Shown: in pieces, positions 26,075-35,035 of the stretch
Position numbering within the stretch: the first letter of the stretch is position 1
How the letters are laid out: each line of letters opens with the position of its first letter
Origin: Gordonia aichiensis NBRC 108223
GTDB taxonomy: Bacteria; Actinomycetota; Actinomycetes; Mycobacteriales; Mycobacteriaceae
DNA: 64,000 nt
Assembly: GCF_000332975.1 (NCBI RefSeq)
Contig: NZ_BANR01000021.1
Coordinates: forward strand, 1 to 64,000
Reading direction: 5' to 3'
Position numbers and translations under genes: made by a program
Notes under the pieces: generated by a model
The model's database searches: none
What the model saw: only the letters and a program-made list of their open reading frames with translations
Told to the model about the DNA's origin: nothing

Positions 26075-26536
26075 ATGCGCGTGGGACCTCGCCGCTCGCG
26101 TCACACCGGTGCCGCGCGTCGGGCGTGGGAGGTGGCGCACGTAATTGCGACCGTTGCGGTTCCGTGGGCGCTGGCGGTCTACTACCTACGCTCAGACGTG
26201 CGGTCGATCGATGGGTCGGCACGCCTCGTCGCGGACTTCCACCGGTGGGCGGTGTTGGGTGCGGGTGTATTGCTGATCAGCGGCGTGCTCTTGCGCATCT
26301 CTGGGCGAAGCCCTGCCGCGACCGTCCCTTTTGCGATTGTGTGGCTACTCGGAATTGCGTTCTCGATAACTCAGATCCACCAGTACAGCGGCAAGTACGT
26401 CTGCACCATCGAGCTGTGCATGCCCGATTTCGGCCTGTTCGTGACCGCCGTTCCGTTTGCGGTCGCCTTGTCTCTGTCTGTCGCCGGATCGATCATCATC
26501 GATCGTGTGTGTCGCTCACGGGACCCGATGGGGTGA
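26075..26536 (+). CDS. Small four-helix membrane protein
   Basis: A hypothetical protein of about 153 residues. After a basic N-terminus there are four hydrophobic segments: VAHVIATVAVPWALAVYYL, WAVLGAGVLLISGVLLRI, ATVPFAIVWLLGIAFSI and FGLFVTAVPFAVALSLSVAG. No family is recognised. ATG at 26075 or GTG at 26051 may be the start. It is divergent from the iron-regulated lipoprotein, and the iron box lies within about 100 bases of its start, so co-control by IdeR is possible but unproven. Confidence 0.6.
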   Translation: MRVGPRRSRHTGAARRAWEVAHVIATVAVPWALAVYYLRSDVRSIDGSARLVADFHRWAVLGAGVLLISGVLLRISGRSPAATVPFAIVWLLGIAFSITQIHQYSGKYVCTIELCMPDFGLFVTAVPFAVALSLSVAGSIIIDRVCRSRDPMG

Positions 26537-26551
26537 GCGGCGTCGCGGTGT

Positions 26552-27130
26552 TCAGGCGATCACGGCGAATCCGGCTCCCCAGCTGATCTTCTCGGCACTC
26601 GCGAGAGTGAGCTGAAGGAATCCGAGTGACTCGAGTTCGCGGGCGCGCTTGAGGCTTCCGGCGTCGACGGCCTTTAATCCGCCCTTTGTTACGAGATCGA
26701 TGAGCTCGCTCTTGCCTGCAGTGTCGTCACCGGCGACGAGCGCCGTGGTGGCCTGGCCGGAGTCGCCGACAGTTCCCGAATTGAGCGTTGCGGCGAAGGT
26801 GGTGTTGAACGCCTTGAGTACCCGGGACTCGGGCAGCTTGGCGGCGAGTTCGGCGGCAGCGCTGGAATCGGCGGGAACCACGAGCGAGTCAAAAGTGGTG
26901 AAGTTCAACGGGTTTGTGATGTCGACGACCACTTTGCCCGCGAGTTCGTCTGCGCGCTCGGTCGCGATGACATCGAGTTGCGGGTAGGGCACCGCGAGGA
27001 CGACCAAGTCACCGGTGATCGCAGCCTTGTCGCCGTTGCCGATGATCTGAACGTTTGCACCGTCGTTGCTCAGCACGCCGGCGATCGCCTGGCCCATGTT
27101 GCCGTTTCCGAAAACGGTTACCTCGGTCAT
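26552..27130 (-). CDS. F420-dependent NADP reductase-like protein
   Basis: A 192-residue Rossmann-fold protein with the nucleotide-binding motif VTVFGNGNMGQAIAGVL at the N-terminus, VVLAVPYPQLD, VVVDITNPLNF and a C-terminal dimerisation helix. It resembles NADPH:F420 oxidoreductases, which shuttle hydride between F420 and NADP, and related short reductases. ATG at 27130 is behind GGAAGGAA. The tRNA-Gly terminator faces it from upstream on the same strand. Confidence 0.82.
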   Translation of the reverse strand: MTEVTVFGNGNMGQAIAGVLSNDGANVQIIGNGDKAAITGDLVVLAVPYPQLDVIATERADELAGKVVVDITNPLNFTTFDSLVVPADSSAAAELAAKLPESRVLKAFNTTFAATLNSGTVGDSGQATTALVAGDDTAGKSELIDLVTKGGLKAVDAGSLKRARELESLGFLQLTLASAEKISWGAGFAVIA

Positions 27131-27293
27131 GTCTGGTTCCTTCCATTTCGCGGGCCCGGTTCGGGCCTCCTACCCATCGCAACCGTAGGCCGCTCGGCGG
27201 TCTTCCGGAGGCGGTTGTAATGACGCGCAGATCACATAAACGGACCGTGGTCCAGTTGTTGGATGTCCGACCCGCTCTGTCGATAGAAACGAA

Positions 27294-27325
27294 ACAGCCC
27301 CGGTCGACGGATCGACCGGGGCTGT
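27294..27325 (-). terminator. Intrinsic terminator after tRNA-Gly
   Basis: Perfect 14-base arms, ACAGCCCCGGTCGA and TCGACCGGGGCTGT, enclose a four-base loop. On the minus strand the stem is followed by TTTCGTTTC. It starts five bases beyond the tRNA 3' end, so it terminates the tRNA transcript. Confidence 0.9.
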
Positions 27326-27329
27326 ACGG

Positions 27330-27400
27330 AGCCGATGACGGGAATCGAACCCGCGTATTCAGCTTGGGAAGCTGATGTTCTGCCATTGAACTACATCGGC
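27330..27400 (-). tRNA. glyU: tRNA-Gly (anticodon CCC)
   Basis: The minus strand folds as a cloverleaf: acceptor arm GCCGATG paired with CATCGGC, an anticodon stem TCAGC/GCTGA around TTCCCAA (anticodon CCC, reading GGG), and a T arm with GGTTCGATTCC. The CCA end is not encoded (discriminator T followed by CCG). A tRNA-Gly next to dcd is also found in Mycobacterium tuberculosis. Confidence 0.95.
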
Positions 27401-27531
27401 GTGCGAGGGTCACTCGCGAACGACAGCCTAGCAAACCTCGGCGCCGAAGCGGATGGTCACCCGCGATCGCGTGACTATCCTCGCCAGCAAGGCCCGCGGC
27501 AGGTGGGCGAGCGACGACGACGGGGCCGCAC

Positions 27532-28302
27532 ATGGAGTACCGCAACCGCACAGCACTGATCACCGGAGCGAGCGGAGGTATCGGCGAGCAGTTCGCACGC
27601 GTCTTCGCCGCCCGCGGCGCCGATCTGATCCTCGTCGCACGCAGTGAGGACAAGCTGGTAGCGCTCGCAGGCGAGTTGTCGTCGCGGCATCAGATCCGAG
27701 CCGAGGTCATCCCCGCGGACCTCTCGATCCCCGGTGCGGCCGACAAGGTGGTCGCCGAGGCCGACAGTCGTGGCCTGCGCGTCGACATCCTGGTCAACAA
27801 CGCCGGGTTCGGCACCTTCGGCTACCTCGCCAAAGCCGACCCCGCACGCATCCGCGACGAGGTCGCGCTCAACGTCGGCGCACTCACCGACTTCACCACC
27901 ACCTATCTGCAGCGCATGTCCGATGTGGGCGAAGGAGCCATCCTCAACATCGCCAGCAACGCTGCCTTCCAACCCATTCCGCGAATGGCTGTATACGCCG
28001 CCACCAAGGCGTACGTCCTCTCGCTCAGCGAGGCACTGTGGTCGGAGGGGCGCCGCGTGGGCGTACGAGTTCTGGCAGTCTGCCCCGGCGCCACCGACAC
28101 CGAGTTCTTCGACGTCGCGGGCGACGGTTCGGCGATGAAGCAACGACGCTCCGTCGAGCAGGTCGTCGACACCGCGCTCACCGCACTCGAAGCGGGCAAA
28201 CCCAGCGTCGTCGACGGTCTGATCAACCGGATCGGTGCATATGGGGCGCGGTTCGCTCCGCGTCGACTGGTGCTCGCGATAGCCGAACGCACGGTGAGCT
28301 GA
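27532..28302 (+). CDS. Short-chain dehydrogenase/reductase
   Basis: A 256-residue classical SDR: the cofactor motif TGASGGIG near residue 11, VNNAGFG, the catalytic serine in LNIASNAAF, and YAATKAY supplying the catalytic Tyr and Lys. ARSEDKL after the second strand suggests NADPH preference. It resembles mycobacterial SDRs acting on lipids or ketones, but no substrate can be named. ATG at 27532 leaves a 28-base spacer before dcd, so the two may be co-transcribed. Confidence 0.9.
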   Translation: MEYRNRTALITGASGGIGEQFARVFAARGADLILVARSEDKLVALAGELSSRHQIRAEVIPADLSIPGAADKVVAEADSRGLRVDILVNNAGFGTFGYLAKADPARIRDEVALNVGALTDFTTTYLQRMSDVGEGAILNIASNAAFQPIPRMAVYAATKAYVLSLSEALWSEGRRVGVRVLAVCPGATDTEFFDVAGDGSAMKQRRSVEQVVDTALTALEAGKPSVVDGLINRIGAYGARFAPRRLVLAIAERTVS

Positions 28303-28330
28303 CCCCACGTCGTCGGATACGCTCGCAGAC

Positions 28331-28900
28331 GTGCTGCTCTCCGATCGCGACATCCGCTCTGAGGTCTCCGACGGCAACCTGTCGATCGACCCGTTCGATC
28401 CGTCCCTCGTGCAGCCGTCGAGCGTCGACGTCCGGCTCGACAACCTCTTCCGGGTCTTCAACAACACCCGCTACACGCACATCGATCCCGCACAGCGCCA
28501 GGACGAGCTGACCACCCTCGTCGAACCCGCCGACGGCGAGCCGTTCGTGCTGCACCCGGGTGAGTTCGTGCTCGGTTCGACGCTGGAGATCTGCACTCTG
28601 CCCGACTACCTCGCGGGCAGGTTGGAGGGAAAATCCTCGCTCGGACGCCTCGGCCTGCTGACGCACTCGACGGCCGGCTTCATCGACCCGGGATTCTCCG
28701 GGCACATCACGCTCGAACTGTCGAACGTGGCAAACCTGCCCATCACCCTGTGGCCCGGTATGAAGATCGGTCAGCTCTGCCTGTTCAAGCTGAGCAGCCC
28801 GTCAGAGAACCCCTACGGCAGCGCAGCGGTCGGGTCCAAGTACCAGGGGCAACGCGGCCCGACGCCGTCGAAGGCGTACCTGAACTTCATCCGCGACTGA
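28331..28900 (+). CDS. dcd: dCTP deaminase (probably bifunctional with dUTPase activity)
   Basis: Dcd converts dCTP to dUTP for thymidylate synthesis; the mycobacterial enzyme also hydrolyses dUTP to dUMP. The 189-residue protein has the trimer core [30 protein letters not shown] followed by ITLELSN and [10 protein letters not shown], and the C-terminal nucleotide lid [21 protein letters not shown] at 28331 is the start. The tRNA-Gly before it and udg after it reproduce the order in M. tuberculosis. Confidence 0.95.
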   Translation: MLLSDRDIRSEVSDGNLSIDPFDPSLVQPSSVDVRLDNLFRVFNNTRYTHIDPAQRQDELTTLVEPADGEPFVLHPGEFVLGSTLEICTLPDYLAGRLEGKSSLGRLGLLTHSTAGFIDPGFSGHITLELSNVANLPITLWPGMKIGQLCLFKLSSPSENPYGSAAVGSKYQGQRGPTPSKAYLNFIRD

Positions 28901-28909
28901 ATTGCGCGA

Positions 28910-28940
28910 GTGTCACTGAACCCCCTGTGTCACTGAACCG
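28910..28940. repeat. 17 bp duplication after dcd
   Basis: GTGTCACTGAACCCCCT at 28910 is followed by GTGTCACTGAACCG from 28927. It lies just after the dcd stop codon in the 188-base spacer before udg; the remainder of that spacer shows no clear signal. Confidence 0.7.
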
Positions 28941-29088
28941 CACGAACGACACGGGTCGGGCTGACCAGTCGTGTTGTCTGCGCGTTGCCCGCATGTTCAC
29001 CGCGCACATCCGAGATTCACCCGCGCGCCCGCGACTGGCCACGTCCTCGTAGCGAGATGGAAGATCAGCCCCCGTAGTCACTTCAGGT

Positions 29089-30510
29089 ATGAAGCTGACA
29101 GTGATCGGGTGTGGATACCTGGGGGCGACACACGCAGCGTGTATGGCCGAACTCGGACACGACGTGCTCGGCGTCGACGTTGATCCGGACAAAGTGGCCC
29201 GTCTGTCGTCGGGAGAGGTGCCGTTCTTCGAGCCGGGGCTCGCAGATATTCTGCGTCGCAACATCTCTGCGGGCAGACTGACGTTCACCACCGACATCGT
29301 TGCCGCTGCCGCACACGGATCGGTGCACTTCATCGGAGTGGGAACACCGCAGCGAGCGCGTGGGCACGCTGCAGACACCTCCCACGTCGAGGCTGCTGTA
29401 GACGCGCTGGTTCCGCATCTGCGTGGTGAGCACCTCATCGTCGGCAAATCGACTGTGCCAGTGGGTACCGCCACATCACTCGCCCGTCGGATCGAGACGT
29501 TGACCTCGTCGAAAGCGTCGGTGGATCTCGCCTGGAACCCCGAGTTCCTCCGCGAGGGGTTCGCCGTCGAAGACACTCTTCGGCCTGATCGTCTGGTGAT
29601 CGGTACCGATCCGGGCTCCGATACTCATGTCGCACGGACAGTTCTGCGCGAGGTCTATCACGAGATCATCGAGACCGGCCCTCCCGTCATCGAAACGGAT
29701 TGGTCCACCGCAGAGTTGGTGAAGGTCTCGGCCAATGCCTTTCTGGCGACCAAGATCTCGTTCATCAATGCGATCAGCGAACTCTGCGAGATAGTCGGCG
29801 CCGATGTGTCCACACTGGCCGACGCAATCGGTCACGACAAACGCATCGGTCGTCGATTCCTCAACGCGGGACTGGGATTCGGCGGTGGATGTCTGCCCAA
29901 GGACATCCGCGCCTTCGAGGCACGGGCAGAAGAACTCGGTGCGCACGGTGCACTCCGATTCTTGCGCGAGGTCGACACGATCAACATGCGGCGACGCTCC
30001 GCCATGGTCGATCTCATCGCGCAGGCATGTCCACGTGAACTGTTGGGCGCCAACATCGCGGTACTCGGTGCCGCGTTCAAGCCCGAGAGTGACGATGTGC
30101 GTGATTCGCCCGCACTGAGCGTTGCAGGACAACTGGCACTTCGTGGGGCGTCGGTCACTGTTTTCGATCCGAAGGCCAACGCCAACTCGCGTCGCATGTA
30201 TCCGATGCTCGGATACGCCGATTCCGCCGCAGAGGCCGCTCAGGACGCCGATGTCGTCGCGATCGCCACCGAATGGGCGGAGTTCGTGCACATGGCGCCG
30301 ACAGAACTCGATCCCGTTGTGCGGTCACGGGTCATCGTCGACGGTCGTCGCTGCCTCGATCCCCAGACGTGGCGCCGGGCGGGCTGGTCGTATGTGGCAC
30401 TCGGTGGCAGAACGACGGCTTCCGACGGCGTTGTCGACGCCGGCCGGCGCGGGTCGGTCGGATTGGCGGGTATGTCGTACGAAGGCGTGACACGAGTGGC
30501 GCATCACTGA
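29089..30510 (+). CDS. udg: UDP-glucose 6-dehydrogenase
   Basis: Makes UDP-glucuronate from UDP-glucose with two NAD reductions. The 473-residue protein has the N-terminal cofactor motif VIGCGYLGATHAACMAELGHDVLGVD, VGKSTVPVGT, EFLREGFAVED, the catalytic cysteine in GFGGGCLPKD, and the C-terminal ATEWAEF. The ATG at 29089 has little spacing to any ribosome binding site, so a short leader is possible. UDP-glucuronate could feed cell-wall or capsule polymers such as those implied by the glycosyltransferase locus at 43.8 kb. The last 30 residues are low in complexity. Confidence 0.94.
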   Translation: MKLTVIGCGYLGATHAACMAELGHDVLGVDVDPDKVARLSSGEVPFFEPGLADILRRNISAGRLTFTTDIVAAAAHGSVHFIGVGTPQRARGHAADTSHVEAAVDALVPHLRGEHLIVGKSTVPVGTATSLARRIETLTSSKASVDLAWNPEFLREGFAVEDTLRPDRLVIGTDPGSDTHVARTVLREVYHEIIETGPPVIETDWSTAELVKVSANAFLATKISFINAISELCEIVGADVSTLADAIGHDKRIGRRFLNAGLGFGGGCLPKDIRAFEARAEELGAHGALRFLREVDTINMRRRSAMVDLIAQACPRELLGANIAVLGAAFKPESDDVRDSPALSVAGQLALRGASVTVFDPKANANSRRMYPMLGYADSAAEAAQDADVVAIATEWAEFVHMAPTELDPVVRSRVIVDGRRCLDPQTWRRAGWSYVALGGRTTASDGVVDAGRRGSVGLAGMSYEGVTRVAHH

Positions 30511-30611
30511 CGTCATGCTAGGTTGGCTCTCAGAACTGCGGGGGAGCGGTCAACGGGCGCGGCACAGGAGCAACTGAACCCGACTCACGAGAAGGCTTGT
30601 GGGGTTTCTCG

Positions 30612-32015
30612 ATGGTAGGGACTACCGAATCTATGGACAACGAGGTGATCACGGACGGACGTGTCGTCGACGCGTCCGTGATCGCGCGTGTCTCCGACCA
30701 TCTCCGCCGCCGACATTCGACGCTGGTGGACGCATTCGCGGTGATCACCGTCGCCGAGGAGGGCGTGTCGGCGACCCTCGTCGACGCCGGCTCGGGTGCG
30801 GCGTTCGCACACAGACTCGCCCCCGGCACCAGCGGCCCTGATCTCGACGTCCTGATCTCCGATCATCTCGTACGTGCGGGACGCGTCGACGCACCCGAAT
30901 CCGACGAGTGGGTCGCAGAGTTACGCCTCCTGAGCTATCGGGGCCGGCATCGTCTGGCCGAGTCGGACGGCACATTCATCATGGGCGAGGAGCATGTCCG
31001 CCTGTTCCGCGTCACCCGCCGCGATGTTGCGCAATCGACCCTCGCCCGCGCCGAGCACGTGCCAGACGCGGTCGCGCAGAGCGCGGAGTCCACGGGACGT
31101 CGGGTCAGTGCGCTGGTGTTCGATTCGTCGCACAACGCGTGGCCGGGTCTACCCGAGATCCTGGCTCCGGTCACCGACGTACCGATCGTGGTGCTCGACG
31201 ACGTCGCACTGACGATTCCGGCCGCGACCACCGAGCAGCCCTCGCTGGCGGCGCCCGAGCAGGTGCCCGAGCCGACGATCGTACGGGAACCCGTGGGGGA
31301 GACCACCGACATCGTCGGGGTCGACTACACGCAACCACCGCAGGTCACGCAGACGCCGACCGTTGAGCACGTGCCGAGTGGTCAGCCTGCTATCCATCCC
31401 GCGCAACCACCGACCCAGCAGGGGAGGTCGGTCGACAACGAGTTCGACGTGACCGACCGGATCGAACCCATCGCGTTGGCGTATTCGGCGCGACTCGCGA
31501 CCCGCGACGAAGCTGCGCACCCTGACCGACTCGTCTACCCGGCAACGCCGGGCGTCGACATACGGCGTGAGGTCGAGAATGGCTCTACGGCAGACGAACT
31601 CGTTGCCGCACCCTCGGATTCGCAGCCGCCGGGCGCAGAAGCCGGCGGAGCTGGGAAATTCATGCCGCGCAGTCGGAGAAGGATCGCGGTAGGTGTGGGC
31701 GCAGTAGGCGTTATCGGGGTTGCGGTGGCGCTCACCGCACTTGGACTCAGCGACGGCGCAGCGGCTCCGTCCGCCTCGGTCCCCGTCACGACGACGCAGG
31801 CTCCGACGACGACTCAGCTCTACGCCGACCTTGCCGATCTCAACGAGGCTCGTGCACCCGCGGCAACCTATGTCCCGCCGCCTCCGCCACCGCCGCCCTC
31901 ACAGACCGAGCAGTCGGACACAACGCCCCGGCCACGCGGGGGCGGGAGACCGAAACCCAAACCGCGAGCGGTCATTCCGCTACCGGGTGGATTGCCGCCG
32001 ATCGTCGTCCCCTGA
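30612..32015 (+). CDS. Membrane-anchored protein with proline-rich external tail
   Basis: A protein of about 467 residues with no recognised enzyme domain. The N-terminal 190 residues form a compact alternating region (VIARVSDHLRRRHSTLVDAFAVITVAEEG, then VSALVFDSSHN) similar to the actinobacterial Hsp70-like or DUF7159-type proteins. A proline-glutamine-rich stretch and one transmembrane segment (AVGVGAVGVIGVAVALTALG, near residues 360-385) come next, then an outer tail with a run of eight prolines and basic RGGGRPKPKPRA. It may bind cell-wall polymers. ATG at 30612 is uncertain; TTG 30597 and ATG 30633 are alternatives. The 3' end overlaps the convergent MerR gene by 36 bases. Confidence 0.65.
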   Translation: MVGTTESMDNEVITDGRVVDASVIARVSDHLRRRHSTLVDAFAVITVAEEGVSATLVDAGSGAAFAHRLAPGTSGPDLDVLISDHLVRAGRVDAPESDEWVAELRLLSYRGRHRLAESDGTFIMGEEHVRLFRVTRRDVAQSTLARAEHVPDAVAQSAESTGRRVSALVFDSSHNAWPGLPEILAPVTDVPIVVLDDVALTIPAATTEQPSLAAPEQVPEPTIVREPVGETTDIVGVDYTQPPQVTQTPTVEHVPSGQPAIHPAQPPTQQGRSVDNEFDVTDRIEPIALAYSARLATRDEAAHPDRLVYPATPGVDIRREVENGSTADELVAAPSDSQPPGAEAGGAGKFMPRSRRRIAVGVGAVGVIGVAVALTALGLSDGAAAPSASVPVTTTQAPTTTQLYADLADLNEARAPAATYVPPPPPPPPSQTEQSDTTPRPRGGGRPKPKPRAVIPLPGGLPPIVVP

Positions 32016-32786
32016 CGATTCGTCACGCTCGGCAATGGCGAGATAGTCGCCGAGCTGGCGCGCCATGTCGCGGTCGAGGGCGCGGTCGAGCGTGTTGTGT
32101 GCGATCGTCGACCCCGCGCGTCTGAGTTCGACGAGAAGGTCGCGTGCCCAATCGGATTCGGCGGCGGTCTGCGGAATCCACCCATCCTTGTACTCGTCGG
32201 CGATCGTTGCCCTGCCCGCCGAGATGAGTGCTTCTGCGGCTGAGTCCATTTGTGCGCTGAGTTTTTCGTGCACCGACAGAATGGAATTCAATGTCAGGCC
32301 GCGTCGGACGAGTCGGGCGTAGGCGTCGATCGTCTCCTGATCGAGCACGGTGAACGACGCAGGGGGATCTTCCGCCCCTTCGGGAGTGATCAATCCGAGG
32401 TCGATCAGGCGGGTGACGTATGCGGGGTTGCTGTTGTTGAGGAGTTCGCGCAGTTGGTCGGCCGTGACCGAGGTCGTCGTCGTGTTGCCCCACGGCGCCG
32501 CGACCACCTCACGAAGTCCCAAGACATCCGCCAAGTCATCGCCGCGTTGGATCCCGCTGAAGAACTCCCCGATGTGTCGGATGGTGAACCCGCGGCGGAG
32601 CAGATCGTTGATCACCTTCAGCCGGTCGAGGTGTAGATCGGTGTAGATCGCTATACGGCCACGACGCAGCGGTCTCGGCAACAATCCACGGTCCTGGTAT
32701 CCGCGGACATTGCGGGTGGTGGTACCCGCTGCCCTCGCCAGATCGTCGATCCGGTACTCGGTCGTGGGCTTGTCGTCGCTGCTCAT
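31980..32786 (-). CDS. MerR-family transcriptional regulator
   Basis: A 268-residue regulator. The winged-helix begins YRIDDLARAAGTTTRNVRGYQDRGLLPRPLRRGRIAIYTDLHLDRLKVINDLLRRGFTIRHI, the classic MerR DNA-binding region. The C-terminal 190 residues are helical and carry no metal-binding cysteines, so the signal is probably organic or protein-borne. ATG at 32786 is preferred over one eight codons earlier, because the longer form would overlap the TetR gene stop. It sits between a convergent membrane protein and the TetR gene. Confidence 0.88.
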   Translation of the reverse strand: MSSDDKPTTEYRIDDLARAAGTTTRNVRGYQDRGLLPRPLRRGRIAIYTDLHLDRLKVINDLLRRGFTIRHIGEFFSGIQRGDDLADVLGLREVVAAPWGNTTTTSVTADQLRELLNNSNPAYVTRLIDLGLITPEGAEDPPASFTVLDQETIDAYARLVRRGLTLNSILSVHEKLSAQMDSAAEALISAGRATIADEYKDGWIPQTAAESDWARDLLVELRRAGSTIAHNTLDRALDRDMARQLGDYLAIAERDESSGDDDRRQSTR

Positions 32787-32802
32787 CGCGCCCATTCTCG
32801 CA

Positions 32803-33381
32803 TCACGCACTCAGCCCGCGGAGCACCATCGCCAAGACGTGCTCGTAGTTGGTGCCAGGATCGATCGTCGGCGGATGCGTGCCGGCCAATTCCAACGACA
32901 CCGCACCGTGCACGCAGCTCCAGACCTGCATCGTCACCTCGTGGGGGTCGGCCCTCGTGAGTAGGCCCGCGTTCTGCCCGTAGCGGATGTGGTCGGTGAG
33001 GACTTCGAAGGCGTGGTCGGCGACGTCGGAGTCGGGATGGTGGTCGGAGCCGAACATCAGCGAATACACGATCGGGTACCTGAGCGCGAACTCCCGATAC
33101 GCCCGCCCGCTGTGCGCCAGTCGGTCGCGCGCGTCGTCGTCCGTCACGTCGATCATGCGGGTGAACTCGGCAAATGCATCGCTCACCAGGGCGTCGAGTA
33201 GACCCTCCTTGCCGTCGAAGTGGTTGTACACACCCATCGGTGCGACTCCGGCCTCGGTCGCAACGGAGCGGACGGTGAGTCCGGCAGCGCCGTCACGTTC
33301 GAGGATTCGACGCCCCGAGGCGATGAGGTTGGCGCGTACCTCGGTGGCCGGAGTACGACGCGGACTTCGGGAAGAGGCCAT
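32803..33381 (-). CDS. TetR-family regulator of the adjacent MFS exporter
   Basis: A 192-residue TetR protein with helix-turn-helix GRRILERDGAAGLTVRSVATEAGVAPMGVYNHFDGKEGLLDALV and a C-terminal domain of the TetR_C_13 or similar kind. It is divergent from an EmrB/QacA exporter across an 88-base spacer holding two palindromic operators. By analogy with such pairs it represses both genes until it binds an exported toxic compound. Confidence 0.92.
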   Translation of the reverse strand: MASSRSPRRTPATEVRANLIASGRRILERDGAAGLTVRSVATEAGVAPMGVYNHFDGKEGLLDALVSDAFAEFTRMIDVTDDDARDRLAHSGRAYREFALRYPIVYSLMFGSDHHPDSDVADHAFEVLTDHIRYGQNAGLLTRADPHEVTMQVWSCVHGAVSLELAGTHPPTIDPGTNYEHVLAMVLRGLSA

Positions 33382-33395
33382 GTTGACAGCCTACT

Positions 33396-33429
33396 AGAAC
33401 AGTGTTCTTCTATATAAGAACATTGTTCT
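33396..33429. promoter_or_regulatory. Pair of 13 bp TetR operators
   Basis: AGAACAGTGTTCT (33396-33408) and AGAACATTGTTCT (33417-33429) are each perfect palindromes about a single central base, and differ only at the centre. The centres are 21 bases apart, two helical turns, so two dimers would sit on one face of the DNA. TATATA lies between them at 33411-33416, a likely shared -10 region. The pair lies between the divergent TetR and exporter genes. Confidence 0.9.
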
Positions 33430-33469
33430 ACAATAGTGGAACAGCAATCCATTACCGGAGGTGAGTCTG

Positions 33470-35035
33470 ATGCGTTCACGATGGTTGGCGCTCGGTGCGC
33501 TGTGTTTGGCCGAACTGTTGGTGATGATCGACAACACGATCGTCAATGTCGCGTTGCCGACCATGGCGCGCGATCTCGAAGCAGGGACCTCGGGCCTGCA
33601 GTGGATCGTCGACGCCTACACGCTGGTGTTCGCCGGTCTGCTCCTCACCGGCGGGTACCTCGGCGACCGCTTCGGTCATCGTCGGATGCTGGTCACCGGT
33701 ATCGCGGGTTTCGCCGCGGTGTCGGCGTTGGCCGCGTCGTCGAACACGCTGAGCGAACTGATCGTCGCGCGTGGGGGACTCGGTGTGTTCGCAGCGCTTG
33801 TCTTTCCTGCGACCCTCGCTCTGATCATCGCGATCTTCCCCGGCGGTGCCGAACGCGCGACCGCGGTCGGAGTGTGGGGTGCAACGTCAGGCGTCGCGGT
33901 CGCAATCGGGCCGGTACTCGGTGGATGGTTGCTCGAGCATTTCTCGTGGGCGTCGGTGTTCTGGGTCAACTTGCCCATCGCTGCTGTGACAGCGCTCGCG
34001 GTGCTCGCGGTCGTGCCGGGCACGCGGCCGGAGTCGGTCGCGCGGTTCGACGTCCTCGGCCTGGTCTTGTCGGTACTCGGACTCGGGCTGCTGACCTACT
34101 CGGTCATCGAGGGACCGCACGTCGGATGGGCCGATCCGCGGACCATTGTCGGCCTCGTCATCGCGGTCGCGGTGGTCGGTCTGTTCGTGTGGCGCGAACT
34201 CACGGTGACCCATCCGATTCTCGACGTTCGATTGTTCGCCAATCGCCGATTCGCTACCGCAGCAGGGATGATCGCCGTAGCGTTCTTCTCGCTCTTCGGA
34301 TTCATCTTCCTCATCACCCAGTTCTTCCAGGCGGTCAAGGGCTACGGGCCTTTCGAAGCTGGTCTGCGCACACTGCCTTTCGCGCTCGTGACGGCGATGT
34401 GTTCACCGATCGCGATGGCGCTCGCGCACAGGGTCGGCCCACGGTGGGTCGTCACGACCGGGGCCGTCCTGATGTCGGCCGGCTTTGCGCTCGTGGAGAT
34501 CTCGTCACGGGTGTCGGGCTACTGGGAGCTCATCATTTGGTCGATGGCATTGATGGCTGCTGGGCTCGCCGCGATCTCCGGTCCGTGTACGCAAGTGATC
34601 ATGGATTCGCTTCGACCGGAGCAAGCCGGTGCCGGCAGCGCGGTCAACGACACCACGCGCGAGATCGGCGGCACCCTCGGTGTGGCAGTGCTCGGTTCGG
34701 TGCTGACGTCTGTGTACGCGTCGTCGGTCTCGGAACGGATTGGTGGGCTTGGCCTTCCAGCTCACCTCGCCGAGATTGCCGAGCAGTCGGTGATGGGCGG
34801 GGCCGAGGTGGCATCACGTGCGCCTACCTCGATGTCGGAGCGCATGACTGTTGCCGTGCAAGAGGTGTTCGTCGAGGGTCTGCACAGCGCCGTGTGGGTC
34901 GCCGTTGTGGTGACGGCGGTGGCAGCCGTGGCGGCAGCTGTACTTCTGCGCGGCGTGGGCGGTTCACGCACAACCGAACCCGAGTCCGAGCAGGCGTCAG
35001 AGGTCGACGGTGAGGTGATCGCCACCCGCGCGTGA
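33470..35035 (+). CDS. Drug exporter, MFS DHA2 (EmrB/QacA) family
   Basis: A 521-residue antiporter with fourteen predicted membrane segments, exporting drugs or other toxic compounds with protons. Motifs are LVMIDNTIVNVALPTMARDL in helix 1, GGYLGDRFGHRRML in loop 2-3, and GPVLGGWLLEHFSWASVFWVNLP in helix 5, which marks the drug-antiporter class. ATG at 33470 is preferred because GGAGGTGA (33457-33464) is well placed for it and contains the alternative GTG at 33461. Regulated by the divergent TetR. The 3' end overlaps the convergent reductase gene by 39 bases. Confidence 0.93.
   Translation: MRSRWLALGALCLAELLVMIDNTIVNVALPTMARDLEAGTSGLQWIVDAYTLVFAGLLLTGGYLGDRFGHRRMLVTGIAGFAAVSALAASSNTLSELIVARGGLGVFAALVFPATLALIIAIFPGGAERATAVGVWGATSGVAVAIGPVLGGWLLEHFSWASVFWVNLPIAAVTALAVLAVVPGTRPESVARFDVLGLVLSVLGLGLLTYSVIEGPHVGWADPRTIVGLVIAVAVVGLFVWRELTVTHPILDVRLFANRRFATAAGMIAVAFFSLFGFIFLITQFFQAVKGYGPFEAGLRTLPFALVTAMCSPIAMALAHRVGPRWVVTTGAVLMSAGFALVEISSRVSGYWELIIWSMALMAAGLAAISGPCTQVIMDSLRPEQAGAGSAVNDTTREIGGTLGVAVLGSVLTSVYASSVSERIGGLGLPAHLAEIAEQSVMGGAEVASRAPTSMSERMTVAVQEVFVEGLHSAVWVAVVVTAVAAVAAAVLLRGVGGSRTTEPESEQASEVDGEVIATRA

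Noticed and set aside
33436-35013. Plus-strand frame of 525 codons over the drug exporter
   Set aside because: Arg/Gly-rich shadow of the exporter in another frame; the exporter frame has fourteen membrane segments and family motifs.
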